DNA of 38,675 nucleotides from Williamsia sp. (GTDB taxonomy: Bacteria > Bacteroidota > Bacteroidia > Chitinophagales > Chitinophagaceae), in the NCBI GenBank assembly GCA_015069695.1, contig JADCRZ010000052.1, positions 1 through 38,675 of the forward strand, given 5' to 3'. Positions 8,463-16,048 of this stretch are shown piece after piece. The position numbers and the translations under genes were made by a program. The notes under the pieces were generated by a model. The model saw nothing but the letters and a program-made list of their open reading frames with translations, did no database searches and was not told the origin of the DNA. The first letter of the stretch is position 1; each line of letters begins with the position of its first letter.

Positions 8463-9464
8463 CTAGACCAAAAATACACCAAATCTGGATAAAATCGGCA
8501 TGATCGGACTTGCGTAAGAACTTCCTGTGTCATCTCCCGCAAATAACAAGCCAACTGCCTTCCGGTTTTCAGCCTCTACCACCAGCGAGCCGGAATCGCC
8601 ATCCAGGCTGAAGCCAATGGGTCCGTCTTCCCCATTTCTTCCTTCAATCTCAAACTGGTCTTTGAACACCAGCTTGCGATCATTGCCAAAATCCACTTCT
8701 ATATCAATACTTTTGCTTACTATCTGTCCGGCTGTCAGCTCGGAAGAACGGCCCAGCTTCCGCACGCGGGCATTTGCTACGGGCGGGGCGGTTTCTGTTA
8801 CGGTGCCGATGCCGGGGATAGATCCGGGTTCAACCGGTATGTCCAGCCGGGCAATGGCTGCATCATAAAAATTGTCTCCGTTAAAAACAAGCGGTTCATA
8901 ATCGGCCAGCCGCGCAATCACATCGGCCGACTGTCCGCCATCCAGCTTTCCAGGCTGAAGAACCGGATCGCCGATCCTGCTTTCGTTCCCATTTGCCAGC
9001 ACATGATTATTGCTCAGGATATAATAACCATCTTCATTCTTTTTCTTCACCACACATCCCAGCGTGCCCGCTGACACCAGGTAATGACCGATCGAAATAC
9101 CGGGAACCGGTGGACGGTAACGGTCTGTACGGAACAGCAGCCGGATAGGTCCGGCCTGTTTGATGGTCAGTTGTCCGGGACGAAGATTGTAATAAGCAGC
9201 CACCGCTTTTACAGAAGAGAACCCATTGCTCCGGGTCAGAATTTTTAGCTGGTAGCCCCGGTTTTCTGTTGCAGCAATGCCGACTCCGTTTACCCCGGTA
9301 CGCAACTCACGGCTCAGCCGGATAGAGCGGACCATGGAGCCGGGTGAGGCAACAGAAAAAATTCTGGCTATTTTTCTTTGCGCAGGACGGATCACTTCTT
9401 CTGATATGCTCTTTTTTAAAGCAAGGGCACTTTCATAATCCATATAATCAGACTTTAACAGCAA
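8463..9464 (-). CDS. Cytoplasmic trypsin-fold (S1-like) serine protease, bacterial Nal1-like type
   Basis: This 333-residue protein (about 326 if the ATG at 9443 is used) has no signal peptide. After a helical, basic N-terminus (about 1-55) comes a small alpha/beta domain (about 57-115, GVNGVGIAA...GPIRLL), then a chymotrypsin-like fold. The triad is readable: His154 in LSNNHVLA, Asp201 in YDAAIA and Ser291 in GDSGSLV. Family-typical stretches around it are PGISIGHY, SAGTLGCVV, RIGDPVLQPGKLDGG and VGLLFAGDD. Lack of an export signal separates it from secreted trypsin-like or DegP proteases; no PDZ domain is seen. The gene is followed after 19 bases by the 69-residue protein. Its substrates and trigger are unknown. 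Regulation may be from the weak promoter at 9497-9526, in a spacer shared with the divergent GH43 gene. Confidence 0.88.
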   Translation of the reverse strand: MLLKSDYMDYESALALKKSISEEVIRPAQRKIARIFSVASPGSMVRSIRLSRELRTGVNGVGIAATENRGYQLKILTRSNGFSSVKAVAAYYNLRPGQLTIKQAGPIRLLFRTDRYRPPVPGISIGHYLVSAGTLGCVVKKKNEDGYYILSNNHVLANGNESRIGDPVLQPGKLDGGQSADVIARLADYEPLVFNGDNFYDAAIARLDIPVEPGSIPGIGTVTETAPPVANARVRKLGRSSELTAGQIVSKSIDIEVDFGNDRKLVFKDQFEIEGRNGEDGPIGFSLDGDSGSLVVEAENRKAVGLLFAGDDTGSSYASPIMPILSRFGVFLV

Positions 9465-9496
9465 GCTTCTTGAGGTTTGAACAGGTGCATTTTTTA

Positions 9497-9526
9497 TAAA
9501 TATACCATCATGATCTTGCTCCGAAA
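9497..9526 (-). promoter_or_regulatory. Candidate promoter for the trypsin-fold protease
   Basis: On the minus strand a TATATTTA box (9497-9504), one base off the Bacteroidota -7 consensus TAnnTTTG, is preceded at 18 bases by TTTC, one base off the -33 TTTG. It lies about 33 bases before the first possible start codon. Both boxes are imperfect. Confidence 0.3.
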
Positions 9527-9535
9527 AAATTTCTG

Positions 9536-9566
9536 TTTGTTAAAATGGGCCTGACCGTTAATTTCA
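9536..9566 (+). promoter_or_regulatory. Candidate promoter for the GH43 gene
   Basis: A perfect TTTG (9536-9539) is followed after exactly 19 bases by TAATTTCA (9559-9566), which matches the first six positions of TAnnTTTG. If real, transcription starts after about 9572, past the ATG at 9545, supporting the start at 9587. Confidence 0.35.
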
Positions 9567-9586
9567 CTGTTTTATCAACCCCTGCC

Positions 9587-10579
9587 ATGCGTGTCAGCAA
9601 CCGAATCTTTACAACTTACTGTACAGCCTTGCTGCTGTGTTTCATCAGCATCCAATCAACAGCCCAAATAGGAACAGACAGTACCCACCTCTATCTCGCC
9701 GATCCTGCGATCTTTCATGATCAGCACACTTACTACCTGTATGGCACAGGCGCTCCCGATGGATTTCCTGTGTATACATCCACTGATATGAAACAATGGT
9801 CGCGGCTCAGGGAAGCGAACGGTGGTTATGCCCTGAAAAAGGGGGAAGCATTCGGATCGGCCCAGTTCTGGGCACCGCAGGTTTTTAGCAGCAACAACAA
9901 ATTCTACATGGCTTATGCTGCCAATGAAAGGATTGCCATCGCAAGCAGCGACCATCCTGCGGGTCCGTTCAGGCAACAAACGCTTGAGCCGCTGGAAGCG
10001 CCCGTAAAGCAGATAGATCCCTTTGTGTTTACGGATGATGATGGAAAAAAGTATTTATACCATGTAAGGCTGACAAACGGAAACAGGATTTTTGTGGCAG
10101 AGTTGACAGACGATCTGAAATCCATCAAACCAGAAACCCTGCGTGAGTGCATCACAGCTACGGAACCTTGGGAAAATACAGCGCACAGCGAATGGCCTGT
10201 TGCAGAAGGCCCTTCCGTACTCAAACACAAAAACCTCTATTATCTTGTTTACACGACCAATGATTTCCGCAATCCTGATTATGCTGTAGGATATGCCACC
10301 AGCAGTTCTCCTTACGGGCCCTGGAAAAAATGGTCCGGCAACCCGATCATCAGCAAAAAGACAATCGGGCAAAATGGTACCGGTCACGGCGACTTTGTAA
10401 CAGGGAAGCACAACCGCTTATACTATGTTTTTCATACGCACAATTCCGATACCAGGGTAAGTCCCCGGAGAACTGCCATCATCACCATCAAATTTACAAA
10501 GGACAAGAGCAGCGGGATAGACAAGCTGGTGGCTGACGAAAAAAGCTTTTTCTTTCCTACTGTCGAGTCGCGGCATTGA
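9587..10579 (+). CDS. Glycoside hydrolase family 43 protein, secreted
   Basis: This protein of about 330 residues carries a signal peptide (MRVSNRIF... ending near STAQ) and a single five-bladed-propeller GH43-like domain. The three acidic residues of the family are in place: Asp39 in LADPAIF (base), Asp144 in QIDPFVF (pKa modulator) and Glu207 in AEGPSV (acid). GH43 enzymes remove arabinose or xylose, or sometimes galactose, from plant or microbial glycans. The sub-specificity is not readable. Length is near the minimum for the family, and no carbohydrate-binding module is attached. The start at 9587 is preferred over 9545 because it puts the signal peptide first and agrees with the candidate promoter. 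It stands alone, with no SusCD or other glycosidase beside it on this strand. Confidence 0.9.
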   Translation: MRVSNRIFTTYCTALLLCFISIQSTAQIGTDSTHLYLADPAIFHDQHTYYLYGTGAPDGFPVYTSTDMKQWSRLREANGGYALKKGEAFGSAQFWAPQVFSSNNKFYMAYAANERIAIASSDHPAGPFRQQTLEPLEAPVKQIDPFVFTDDDGKKYLYHVRLTNGNRIFVAELTDDLKSIKPETLRECITATEPWENTAHSEWPVAEGPSVLKHKNLYYLVYTTNDFRNPDYAVGYATSSSPYGPWKKWSGNPIISKKTIGQNGTGHGDFVTGKHNRLYYVFHTHNSDTRVSPRRTAIITIKFTKDKSSGIDKLVADEKSFFFPTVESRH

Positions 10580-10586
10580 TGTGTTG

Positions 10587-10683
10587 TGCCAAATTGAATA
10601 TAGCGGAATACTATTGTGAGCAGTGTATCATTGTATGTTCCGGCAGGAACATAGCACGCCATACCGCTACATTCAATCCGGCA
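10587..10683. repeat. 97-base imperfect nested palindrome between convergent genes
   Basis: The outer arms TGCC-AA-ATTGAATATAGCGG (10587-10606) and CCGCTACATTCAAT-CC-GGCA (10664-10683) pair with one mismatch and one two-base bulge. Inside them TATGTTCC (10634-10641), GGCA and GGAACATA (10646-10653) form a perfect eight-base-pair hairpin. The element fills much of the 182-base gap between the GH43 gene (plus) and the PEBP gene (minus). It has no T-tract. It may be a bidirectional terminator, a REP/MITE-like element or a structured RNA. Confidence 0.6.
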
Positions 10684-10761
10684 TGAATGGGCGTTACACC
10701 GCATGAAAGCATGAATATTTAATCTTTAAAAGAAACTGGCCTTCGCAGGTTGATCACATCC

Positions 10762-11220
10762 TTATTTCTGGCGTTCAAACCTGCCCATGATGCTTCCCTT
10801 AGCGATTATGAAAGGCTGCATGGCATCTTCCAGGGTCTTTCTGTTTGAACCGGCGGGTAGATCAAGGTGTTCACTCAGGGCAAATACATGAAAGTAGTAC
10901 CGGTGCGAGCCTGAAGGCGGACACGGAGGATGATAACCTGTTTTGCCGGCCGTGTTAACACCGCTGATGCCCGGAACCGAGTTTTCAGGAAGGGTATGAT
11001 TGGTTGGATCGATTTCCCACACCAGCCAATGGTCAAACACCCCCTTGGGCGCATCCGGGTCTTCTGCAATCAAAACCAGGGATTTTGCCAGCTCGGGAAT
11101 ATCCTCCATGTGGAGGGGCGGACTGATGCTTTCTCCATCGCATGTATACTTAACGGGGATGCTCCCCTCCGCTTCAAAAGCAGGGCTTGTTACAACAAGT
11201 GTTGCAGTTTCTTGTGCCAT
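10762..11220 (-). CDS. YbhB/YbcL-type PEBP-family protein (Raf kinase inhibitor-like)
   Basis: This protein of about 152 residues belongs to the phosphatidylethanolamine-binding-protein family, small soluble proteins with an anion-binding pocket. Its biochemical role in bacteria is not settled. Visible family motifs are the early SPAF..G..IP..YTCDG..ISPPL stretch, the DPDAP motif with HW shortly after (about residues 60-75), and GYHPPCPPSGSHRYYF (about residues 103-118) with the conserved His/Arg pair. The start at 11220 (MAQETATL) gives the usual family length. An ATG at 11271 would add 17 residues unlike any PEBP. No signal peptide is seen, so it is probably cytoplasmic. It is divergent from the erythromycin-esterase-family gene across a 180-base spacer, which holds a small hairpin GCCGGA/TCCGGC at 11247-11264. 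Confidence 0.92.
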   Translation of the reverse strand: MAQETATLVVTSPAFEAEGSIPVKYTCDGESISPPLHMEDIPELAKSLVLIAEDPDAPKGVFDHWLVWEIDPTNHTLPENSVPGISGVNTAGKTGYHPPCPPSGSHRYYFHVFALSEHLDLPAGSNRKTLEDAMQPFIIAKGSIMGRFERQK

Positions 11221-11400
11221 GGCAATAGTTTTAAGCAGGCCTGTTAGCCGGAAAAATATCCGGCAGCCCACAAAAGTTACACCTAAGCCCAGTTAAAAGA
11301 TTGTGCCACATCTTTTCATTCCGTTTTCTTTCCCTTCATACAAACGCCTTTTTACTCCGATTGGCGTGTAAATTGTAAACAGTTGTACAAAGAACCGGTT

Positions 11401-12651
11401 ATGTTTACAATTCACAATGCCACTGATCTGGCACCGCTGCTGGAAGACATTGCCGAGCGAAAGGTGGTGCTGCTGGGAGAAGCTTCGCATGGCACCCATG
11501 AATACTACACGTGGCGAACCGCTATCTCCCAAAGACTGATCCAGGAAAAAGGATTCAACTTTATTGCGGTTGAAGGCGATTGGCCCGATTGCTACGCGAT
11601 CAACCGGTATGTAAAAGGCTATGAGGGCAATGACATTGAAACTGTTTTAAAAAGGTTTGATCGCTGGCCTACCTGGATGTGGGGGAACTGGGAAATCGCT
11701 GCCCTGGCCGAATGGCTGAAAGAATACAACAAACCCCTTTCTGCTGATAAAAAAATAGGCTTCTATGGACTGGATGTGTACAGCCTGTGGGACTCGATGA
11801 AGGCCATGATCGATTACCTGGAAAGGGAAGACCCAGCTACAGCCAGATCGGTAAAAAAGGCTTTTCGCTGTTTTGAACCTTTTGAGGAAAACGAACAGGA
11901 ATATGCAAGACATGCCTTTCACAGCAGCGGCTGCCGCGATGAGGTACTGTCACTGCTCAGAGAGATCAGGCTCAAAGGCCAGTTCCTTGACGGCGACCGC
12001 GAAGCCGGATTCAATACAGAGCAAAACGCCTTGATTGCCGTGAATGCGGAAAAGTATTACCGCAACATGACCAGCTTCGACAATGAAAGCTGGAACGTAA
12101 GAGACCGGCACATGATGGAAACCCTGCAAAGGCTTTTGCTTTTTCATGGTGAAGAGGCCAAGGGAATCGTATGGGAGCACAACACGCATATTGGTGATGC
12201 GCGCGCCACGCCCATGAGCCGGAACGGCATGGTTAATACCGGGCAACTGGCCCGCGAAGCTTACGGGAAAGAAAGGGTCTACCTGACAGGTTTTGCATCC
12301 TATACAGGAACAGTTATTGCAGGAGAGGAATGGGGTGCCCCGATGGAAATAATGGAGGTGCCCGAAGCCAGGGAGGGTAGTATCGAGGCTGTGCTGCATG
12401 GGAAGGGCGCTGAAAACCGTTGTATCCTTTTCGGAACTGACCACGATGCAATGTATACCAGCGAAATCAGGCACCGTGCTATCGGGGTGGTGTACGATCC
12501 CCTGATGGAAAGATACGGGAACTATGTTCCTTCCGTACTGTCGCAGCGTTACGATGCCCTGATTTTTCTGGATAAGACCCATGCATTGCATCCGTTGCAT
12601 GTGTATCCTGATAAACACAAGCTTCCTGCTACCTACCCTTTTAGCCTGTAG
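11401..12651 (+). CDS. Erythromycin esterase family protein
   Basis: This protein of about 416 residues belongs to the Ere/succinoglycan-biosynthesis family (PF05139). The N-terminal VVLLGEASHGTHEYY contains Glu27 and His30, and EGDWPD contains Glu58; these match the acid/His set used by Ere enzymes for water activation. A later WEHNTHIGDARAT motif (near residue 260) is also conserved in the family. Chromosomal members such as this one commonly have unknown substrates, and macrolide hydrolysis should not be assumed. The ATG at 11401 is used; an upstream in-frame TTG at 11383 would add only six residues. There is no signal peptide. The gene is monocistronic, facing away from the PEBP gene and ahead of the superoxide dismutase gene. 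Confidence 0.9.
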   Translation: MFTIHNATDLAPLLEDIAERKVVLLGEASHGTHEYYTWRTAISQRLIQEKGFNFIAVEGDWPDCYAINRYVKGYEGNDIETVLKRFDRWPTWMWGNWEIAALAEWLKEYNKPLSADKKIGFYGLDVYSLWDSMKAMIDYLEREDPATARSVKKAFRCFEPFEENEQEYARHAFHSSGCRDEVLSLLREIRLKGQFLDGDREAGFNTEQNALIAVNAEKYYRNMTSFDNESWNVRDRHMMETLQRLLLFHGEEAKGIVWEHNTHIGDARATPMSRNGMVNTGQLAREAYGKERVYLTGFASYTGTVIAGEEWGAPMEIMEVPEAREGSIEAVLHGKGAENRCILFGTDHDAMYTSEIRHRAIGVVYDPLMERYGNYVPSVLSQRYDALIFLDKTHALHPLHVYPDKHKLPATYPFSL

Positions 12652-12727
12652 AAGCTGTATTCCGGAACGATCTGCCTGCACTAGTTTGTTTAACGCAGGG
12701 GGAACCCATGAATATAATTGTTTCACC

Positions 12728-12759
12728 TTGATTTATTTAAGGCTAACATTGTATTTTTG
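12728..12759 (+). promoter_or_regulatory. Promoter of the superoxide dismutase gene
   Basis: TTG at 12728-12730 is followed after 21 bases by TATTTTTG (12752-12759), an exact match to the Bacteroidota -7 consensus TAnnTTTG. The start codon is 43 bases further on, leaving a short leader. Confidence 0.65.
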
Positions 12760-12802
12760 CTGCCACTAAGGATTTTTCTCACACTCAAAAAACAATATAT
12801 CT

Positions 12803-13408
12803 ATGGCATTTACACTTCCACCATTACCATACGCTGCCGAGGCACTGGAGCCCCATATTGATGCAGCAACCATGAAAATCCATCACGACAAACATCACCA
12901 GGCATACGTAGACAATCTCAATAAAGCGATCGCCGGAACCGAGCACGAAAACAAATCGATAGAACAACTTGTAGCTGATGCAGGAAAAATCAGTCCTGCC
13001 GTACGCAACAATGCCGGCGGTCATTGGAACCACACTTTTTTCTGGGATTTGCTTGCGCCCGGTGGCAGCAACAAACCAACCGGCAAGCTGGCAGCATCCA
13101 TTGATGCCGAGTTCGGTTCATACGATCAATTCAAGGAAAAATTAACGCAGGCCGGCATCACCCGCTTTGGAAGCGGTTGGGCATGGCTGATAGAACAAGA
13201 TGGAAAACTGGTCATCAGTTCCACTCCCAATCAGGACAATCCCCTGATGGACGTTGCCGAAGTAAAAGGCACACCGATCTTAGGGATAGATGTGTGGGAA
13301 CATTCTTATTATTTGAAATACCAGAACAAACGCCCCGACTATCTGGCTGCTATATTCAATGTCATCAACTGGGATGTTGCCGGCAAGCACTATGAAGCAG
13401 CGCTTTAA
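12803..13408 (+). CDS. sodA: Superoxide dismutase, Mn-type signature
   Basis: This 201-residue enzyme converts superoxide to oxygen and hydrogen peroxide. The four metal ligands of the Fe/Mn family are present: His27 in KIHHDKHH, His77 in [10 protein letters not shown], and the Asp and His of DVWEHSYY. The gate Tyr35 is also there. Two positions point to the Mn rather than the Fe form: Gly73 before HWNH, where Fe enzymes carry Gln, and Gln in NQDNPL. Many Bacteroidota enzymes accept either metal, so cambialism is possible. No signal peptide is seen, so it is cytoplasmic. It has its own promoter (12728-12759) and its own terminator (13435-13474), so it is a single-gene unit. Length is normal for the family. 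Confidence 0.97.
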   Translation: MAFTLPPLPYAAEALEPHIDAATMKIHHDKHHQAYVDNLNKAIAGTEHENKSIEQLVADAGKISPAVRNNAGGHWNHTFFWDLLAPGGSNKPTGKLAASIDAEFGSYDQFKEKLTQAGITRFGSGWAWLIEQDGKLVISSTPNQDNPLMDVAEVKGTPILGIDVWEHSYYLKYQNKRPDYLAAIFNVINWDVAGKHYEAAL

Positions 13409-13434
13409 TAAATGATCTTACAAAACTTTATATA

Positions 13435-13474
13435 AAATCCCGGGGATACGTGCTATCACCGGGATTTATTTTTA
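13435..13474 (+). terminator. Intrinsic terminator after superoxide dismutase
   Basis: AAATCCCGG (13435-13443) pairs with CCGGGATTT (13459-13467), followed by ATTTTTATTT. It lies 26 bases past the stop codon. Confidence 0.85.
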
Positions 13475-13500
13475 TTTAGCAACTATCAAAATAACCCTGT

Positions 13501-14115
13501 ATGAAAAAAGTAAAAATGGGCTTGTCTGTTGTACTCCTTGCCTTGCTGGCAGCCTGCTCCGGAGGCGGCGGGAAAAAAGTTCTGATCATGTCCAGCGGAA
13601 AGATAAGTGTGAGCGAAGACCAGAAAACCATTACCCTCGACCCGGGTACTACCCACAATGAAAAAGAAATCGACTTAGGCAGTGGCGAAAAAATCACGCT
13701 GACCGTAAAGAGCCCCGATGGAAGCAAAACTTACGACGTAACTGAAAACGGCCATTATCTGCTCAATTTAAAAACCGACACATTGGTAGGCGGTGTTGTA
13801 CGGTATGGCAATTCAGGTATACCAACAAGCCTGAGCAACGAACAGGTTGATCATATTATAGACAGCACCCGGCAACTGATGGCAGGACAAAACGCCAGCG
13901 ATGCCAACAAAACTTATTTTCTTCCCCCCTTTGTCATTAAGAAAATCACTACCGAAGAAGGGTCAAAAATCGTTGGACCTTATAATGCGATTCCCCGCAG
14001 CGTGGATGTAGATCAATCGGGCAAAACCCAGGAAGTGTACAAGTTTGTTACCAACAAACAAACCCGGGAAACCCTGGATGATTTAACCAAACAACGCCAG
14101 AAAGCACAACAATAA
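13501..14115 (+). CDS. Lipoprotein of unknown function
   Basis: This 204-residue protein begins with a lysine-rich signal peptide (MKKVKMGLSVVLLALLAAC) ending in a lipobox LLAAC, followed by SGGGG, a Gly run often seen in surface-directed lipoproteins of this phylum. The central part is beta-rich (ISVSEDQKTITLDPG..., GEKITLTVKSPDG). The C-terminus is polar and ends in a Lys/Gln-rich helix. No enzyme motif is visible and I do not recognise a family. It follows the sod terminator, so it should have its own promoter, but none with a clear TAnnTTTG box is seen. It converges on yidD with only 17 bases between the stops. Confidence 0.85.
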   Translation: MKKVKMGLSVVLLALLAACSGGGGKKVLIMSSGKISVSEDQKTITLDPGTTHNEKEIDLGSGEKITLTVKSPDGSKTYDVTENGHYLLNLKTDTLVGGVVRYGNSGIPTSLSNEQVDHIIDSTRQLMAGQNASDANKTYFLPPFVIKKITTEEGSKIVGPYNAIPRSVDVDQSGKTQEVYKFVTNKQTRETLDDLTKQRQKAQQ

Positions 14116-14132
14116 CCGGGTCTTATAAAGGG

Positions 14133-14363
14133 TCAGGGAACGGGATCGTACCCGTGTCCACCCCAGGGATGGCAGCGGGCAATGCGCTTAAGCGTAAGCC
14201 AGCTGCCTTTTATTATGCCATATTTCTTCAGCGCCTCTATACCATACTGCGAGCAAGTAGGCGTAAAACGGCATTTAGGCCCCAGGATCGGAGAGATCAG
14301 GTATTGATACACCTTTATCAGTGCAATAAAAGGAAGGCTAAGTATGTACAGGAGCTTTTTCAT
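14133..14363 (-). CDS. yidD: Membrane protein insertion efficiency factor YidD
   Basis: This 76-residue protein of the YidD family (PF01809) is thought to sit at the inner membrane and help YidC/Sec insert membrane proteins. An amphipathic N-terminal segment ([20 protein letters not shown]) is followed by the family core [18 protein letters not shown] (about residues 28-45) and the C-terminal [14 protein letters not shown]. The start at 14363 overlaps the end of rnpA by 26 bases, the usual coupled arrangement of rnpA and yidD. In many bacteria yidC follows; here it does not, and the next gene is a convergent lipoprotein gene. Confidence 0.96.
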   Translation of the reverse strand: MKKLLYILSLPFIALIKVYQYLISPILGPKCRFTPTCSQYGIEALKKYGIIKGSWLTLKRIARCHPWGGHGYDPVP

Positions 14364-14742
14364 GTACGATCCTGGTCAGCTTTTGAATAATAGAGCGCAT
14401 ACTGCCCGACACCTGTGCAAACAGGGGCAGTTCGCGCCCAGTATACACAAAGAAAACAGCCAACCGGTTTTGTTTGTTCACCAGGCTTTGTTCAAGTACC
14501 TTTTTTTCAAACCGGTAAGCTTCCTTCATCAGCCTTTTGATCCGGTTTCTGTGCACTGCTTTTTTGAACAACTTACTCGGCACAACAAAACCCGCCTGCA
14601 GAAAGGCATCCCGCTCTTCCGGAAACAAATAGTAAGTTTTGAAAGGAAAAATGTTGAATGATCTTCCTTCCTTAAACAGCTGCCCGATCAGCTTGCGGCT
14701 TTTTAACCGCTCTTGTTTGGAGAAGGTTTGGGGCGGATGCAC
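14338..14742 (-). CDS. rnpA: Ribonuclease P protein component
   Basis: This 134-residue basic protein is the protein subunit of RNase P, which trims the 5' leader of tRNA precursors together with the RNA subunit encoded elsewhere. The N-terminal [14 protein letters not shown] and the RNR signature (residues 65-67 in [13 protein letters not shown]) are diagnostic. Translation appears to start at a GTG at 14742; no in-frame ATG precedes the family-conserved TFSK segment. It lies downstream of rpmH, separated by a terminator-like hairpin (14765-14797), and overlaps yidD downstream. Confidence 0.95.
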   Translation of the reverse strand: MHPPQTFSKQERLKSRKLIGQLFKEGRSFNIFPFKTYYLFPEERDAFLQAGFVVPSKLFKKAVHRNRIKRLMKEAYRFEKKVLEQSLVNKQNRLAVFFVYTGRELPLFAQVSGSMRSIIQKLTRIVHEKAPVHT

Positions 14743-14764
14743 CTGGTTGCGTGTGAATGGTGGT

Positions 14765-14797
14765 GATAAAAAAAGCTTCGAAAAGATCGAAGCTTTA
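14765..14797 (-). terminator. Terminator or attenuator between rpmH and rnpA
   Basis: AAAGCTTCG (14772-14780) pairs with CGAAGCTTT (14788-14796). On the minus strand it is followed by a run of T's before the rnpA start. It sits 10 bases after the rpmH stop, so it should let abundant L34 mRNA end here while some transcripts read into rnpA-yidD. Confidence 0.75.
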
Positions 14798-14806
14798 TAA
14801 AAGACG

Positions 14807-14962
14807 TTATTTCAGTTTTGATTCGCTTGAAACAGTCAGCTTGTGGCGTCCTTTTCTGCGGCGGCTTGCCAGTACTTTACGGCCATTGGCAGTTTGCATC
14901 CGCTTGCGGAAGCCATGCACAGTTTTCCGGCGACGCCTGTGTGGTTGATATGTACGTTTCAT
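14807..14962 (-). CDS. rpmH: 50S ribosomal protein L34
   Basis: The minus strand from 14962 to 14807 encodes 51 residues beginning [18 protein letters not shown], the standard L34 start, followed by [17 protein letters not shown] and [16 protein letters not shown]. It is a small, highly basic protein of the large ribosomal subunit. The gene is short enough to be missed by simple length cut-offs. It heads the rpmH-rnpA-yidD group. dnaA, which often lies next to rpmH in other bacteria, is absent from this side. Confidence 0.97.
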   Translation of the reverse strand: MKRTYQPHRRRRKTVHGFRKRMQTANGRKVLASRRRKGRHKLTVSSESKLK

Positions 14963-15154
14963 TGATTACCTTTTTAAATTCTACAATAACAAGTTCTAAA
15001 TATATCATCACACAACAGGCCACCATACCCACTGTGTTGTGAAAGGGATGCGAAGGTATGACAATCCTGTTTTTATTCCAACTGATTTTTTGCCTGTTTT
15101 GTAATTATCTATCTATCCCACCAGAACCCGCATCAGAATCCTACCCCTTTATAA

Positions 15155-16048
15155 TCAATATCCCACTGAAAAATATCCTTCTGTCATTTGCAGGAATGTA
15201 GCGCTGTTTGTCAGCAACACTGCTTTAAATTCAAAATTACCCCTGATCCGTTTGGAACTTGTATTGCGTTCGAGTACGGTTACCTTGCCCGGCGAGGCTG
15301 TATATGCCGTGAGGCCGTCCGGAAGATAAAGACCTGCATAGTCTGTTGCAATATCAAGATCGTAGGTACCGGCTGTAACTGCCTGGGGAAGCTGGATGCT
15401 GACCACTTTCGTGAGGTTTTGCTCGCTGGCGATAATAGAAAGCAGGCCGCCGCTGGTAACAGCATTGATGCTTTTGGCCGACCAATCCGCACCATCTATT
15501 TTTACCCGGAACGTATCGGTGCTTTTAGCTGCGGATACGGTTGAGGTATAAGGCACCTGGAAAGAACCTTCTGTGATCTGTTTTTGTTTGCCGTCTGAAT
15601 CGCGGAACAGCTTGCCGGAAAACGTTCCGGATATCATCTTTTTTGCTTTGTCGATGGTGATGGTTACACTGCCGCCCACCTGGCCGGGATCGGTTCCCTG
15701 CGTAGTGGAAAATGCGTCTTTGTTCGCATCCGTACTGTCTACCAACACCATGGCATGTCCGGAGCTGTGGCTGAACACATAAGTTCCGGACACCGTATCC
15801 GTAATTTGGATCGCAAAAAACTTTTTTTCTTTGCTGTAAGCGAGGATGGCTACACTACCCAACAGCATAGAACCTGTAGCTCCAATGTCTGCCGTGTACT
15901 GCACACCATCTATCTTGGCTTTGAACACACCGGTTGCGCCGGCAGAGCCGCCGGGTCCGGCTATAGTATCACTGTACTCTTTTTGACACGAGGAAAAAAC
16001 AAGCAGGCATGCAAGGACTGCAGCGAGGGCTCGAAAAGATGTAAACAT
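15155..16048 (-). CDS. Lipoprotein with two tandem DUF6252-like repeats
   Basis: This 297-residue protein has a signal peptide with lipobox VFSSC-QKE and a Gly/Ala-rich linker. It then has two similar modules of about 125 residues. Each module opens with F[KR][AV]KIDG..[YW][TS]A, passes through a GTY strand, and closes with a strand pair (MISGTFSGKLF... then RIRGNFEFKAVL...) and an ending TEG[SY]F.V.Y. The first runs roughly from residue 42 to 168 and the second from 178 to 297. This pattern resembles the DUF6252 family of Bacteroidota lipoproteins. No enzymatic motif is visible. An outer-membrane or periplasmic binding role is possible but not shown. It is separated from both murI and rpmH by non-coding spacers. 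Confidence 0.85.
   Translation of the reverse strand: MFTSFRALAAVLACLLVFSSCQKEYSDTIAGPGGSAGATGVFKAKIDGVQYTADIGATGSMLLGSVAILAYSKEKKFFAIQITDTVSGTYVFSHSSGHAMVLVDSTDANKDAFSTTQGTDPGQVGGSVTITIDKAKKMISGTFSGKLFRDSDGKQKQITEGSFQVPYTSTVSAAKSTDTFRVKIDGADWSAKSINAVTSGGLLSIIASEQNLTKVVSIQLPQAVTAGTYDLDIATDYAGLYLPDGLTAYTASPGKVTVLERNTSSKRIRGNFEFKAVLLTNSATFLQMTEGYFSVGY

Noticed and set aside
11401-12651. Macrolide-resistance gene
   Set aside because: Family membership is clear, but chromosomal members often lack macrolide activity and there is no mobile element here.
11950-12726. Long open frame on the minus strand (258 codons)
   Set aside because: It is antisense to the erythromycin-esterase-family gene and has no recognisable motif.
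14757-14948. Plus-strand open frame between rnpA and the lipoprotein
   Set aside because: It is antisense to rpmH, which is unmistakable on the minus strand.
14807-14962. Nearby replication origin, because rpmH-rnpA often marks oriC
   Set aside because: There is no dnaA, no DnaA-box cluster and no AT-rich unwinding region in the surrounding spacers.
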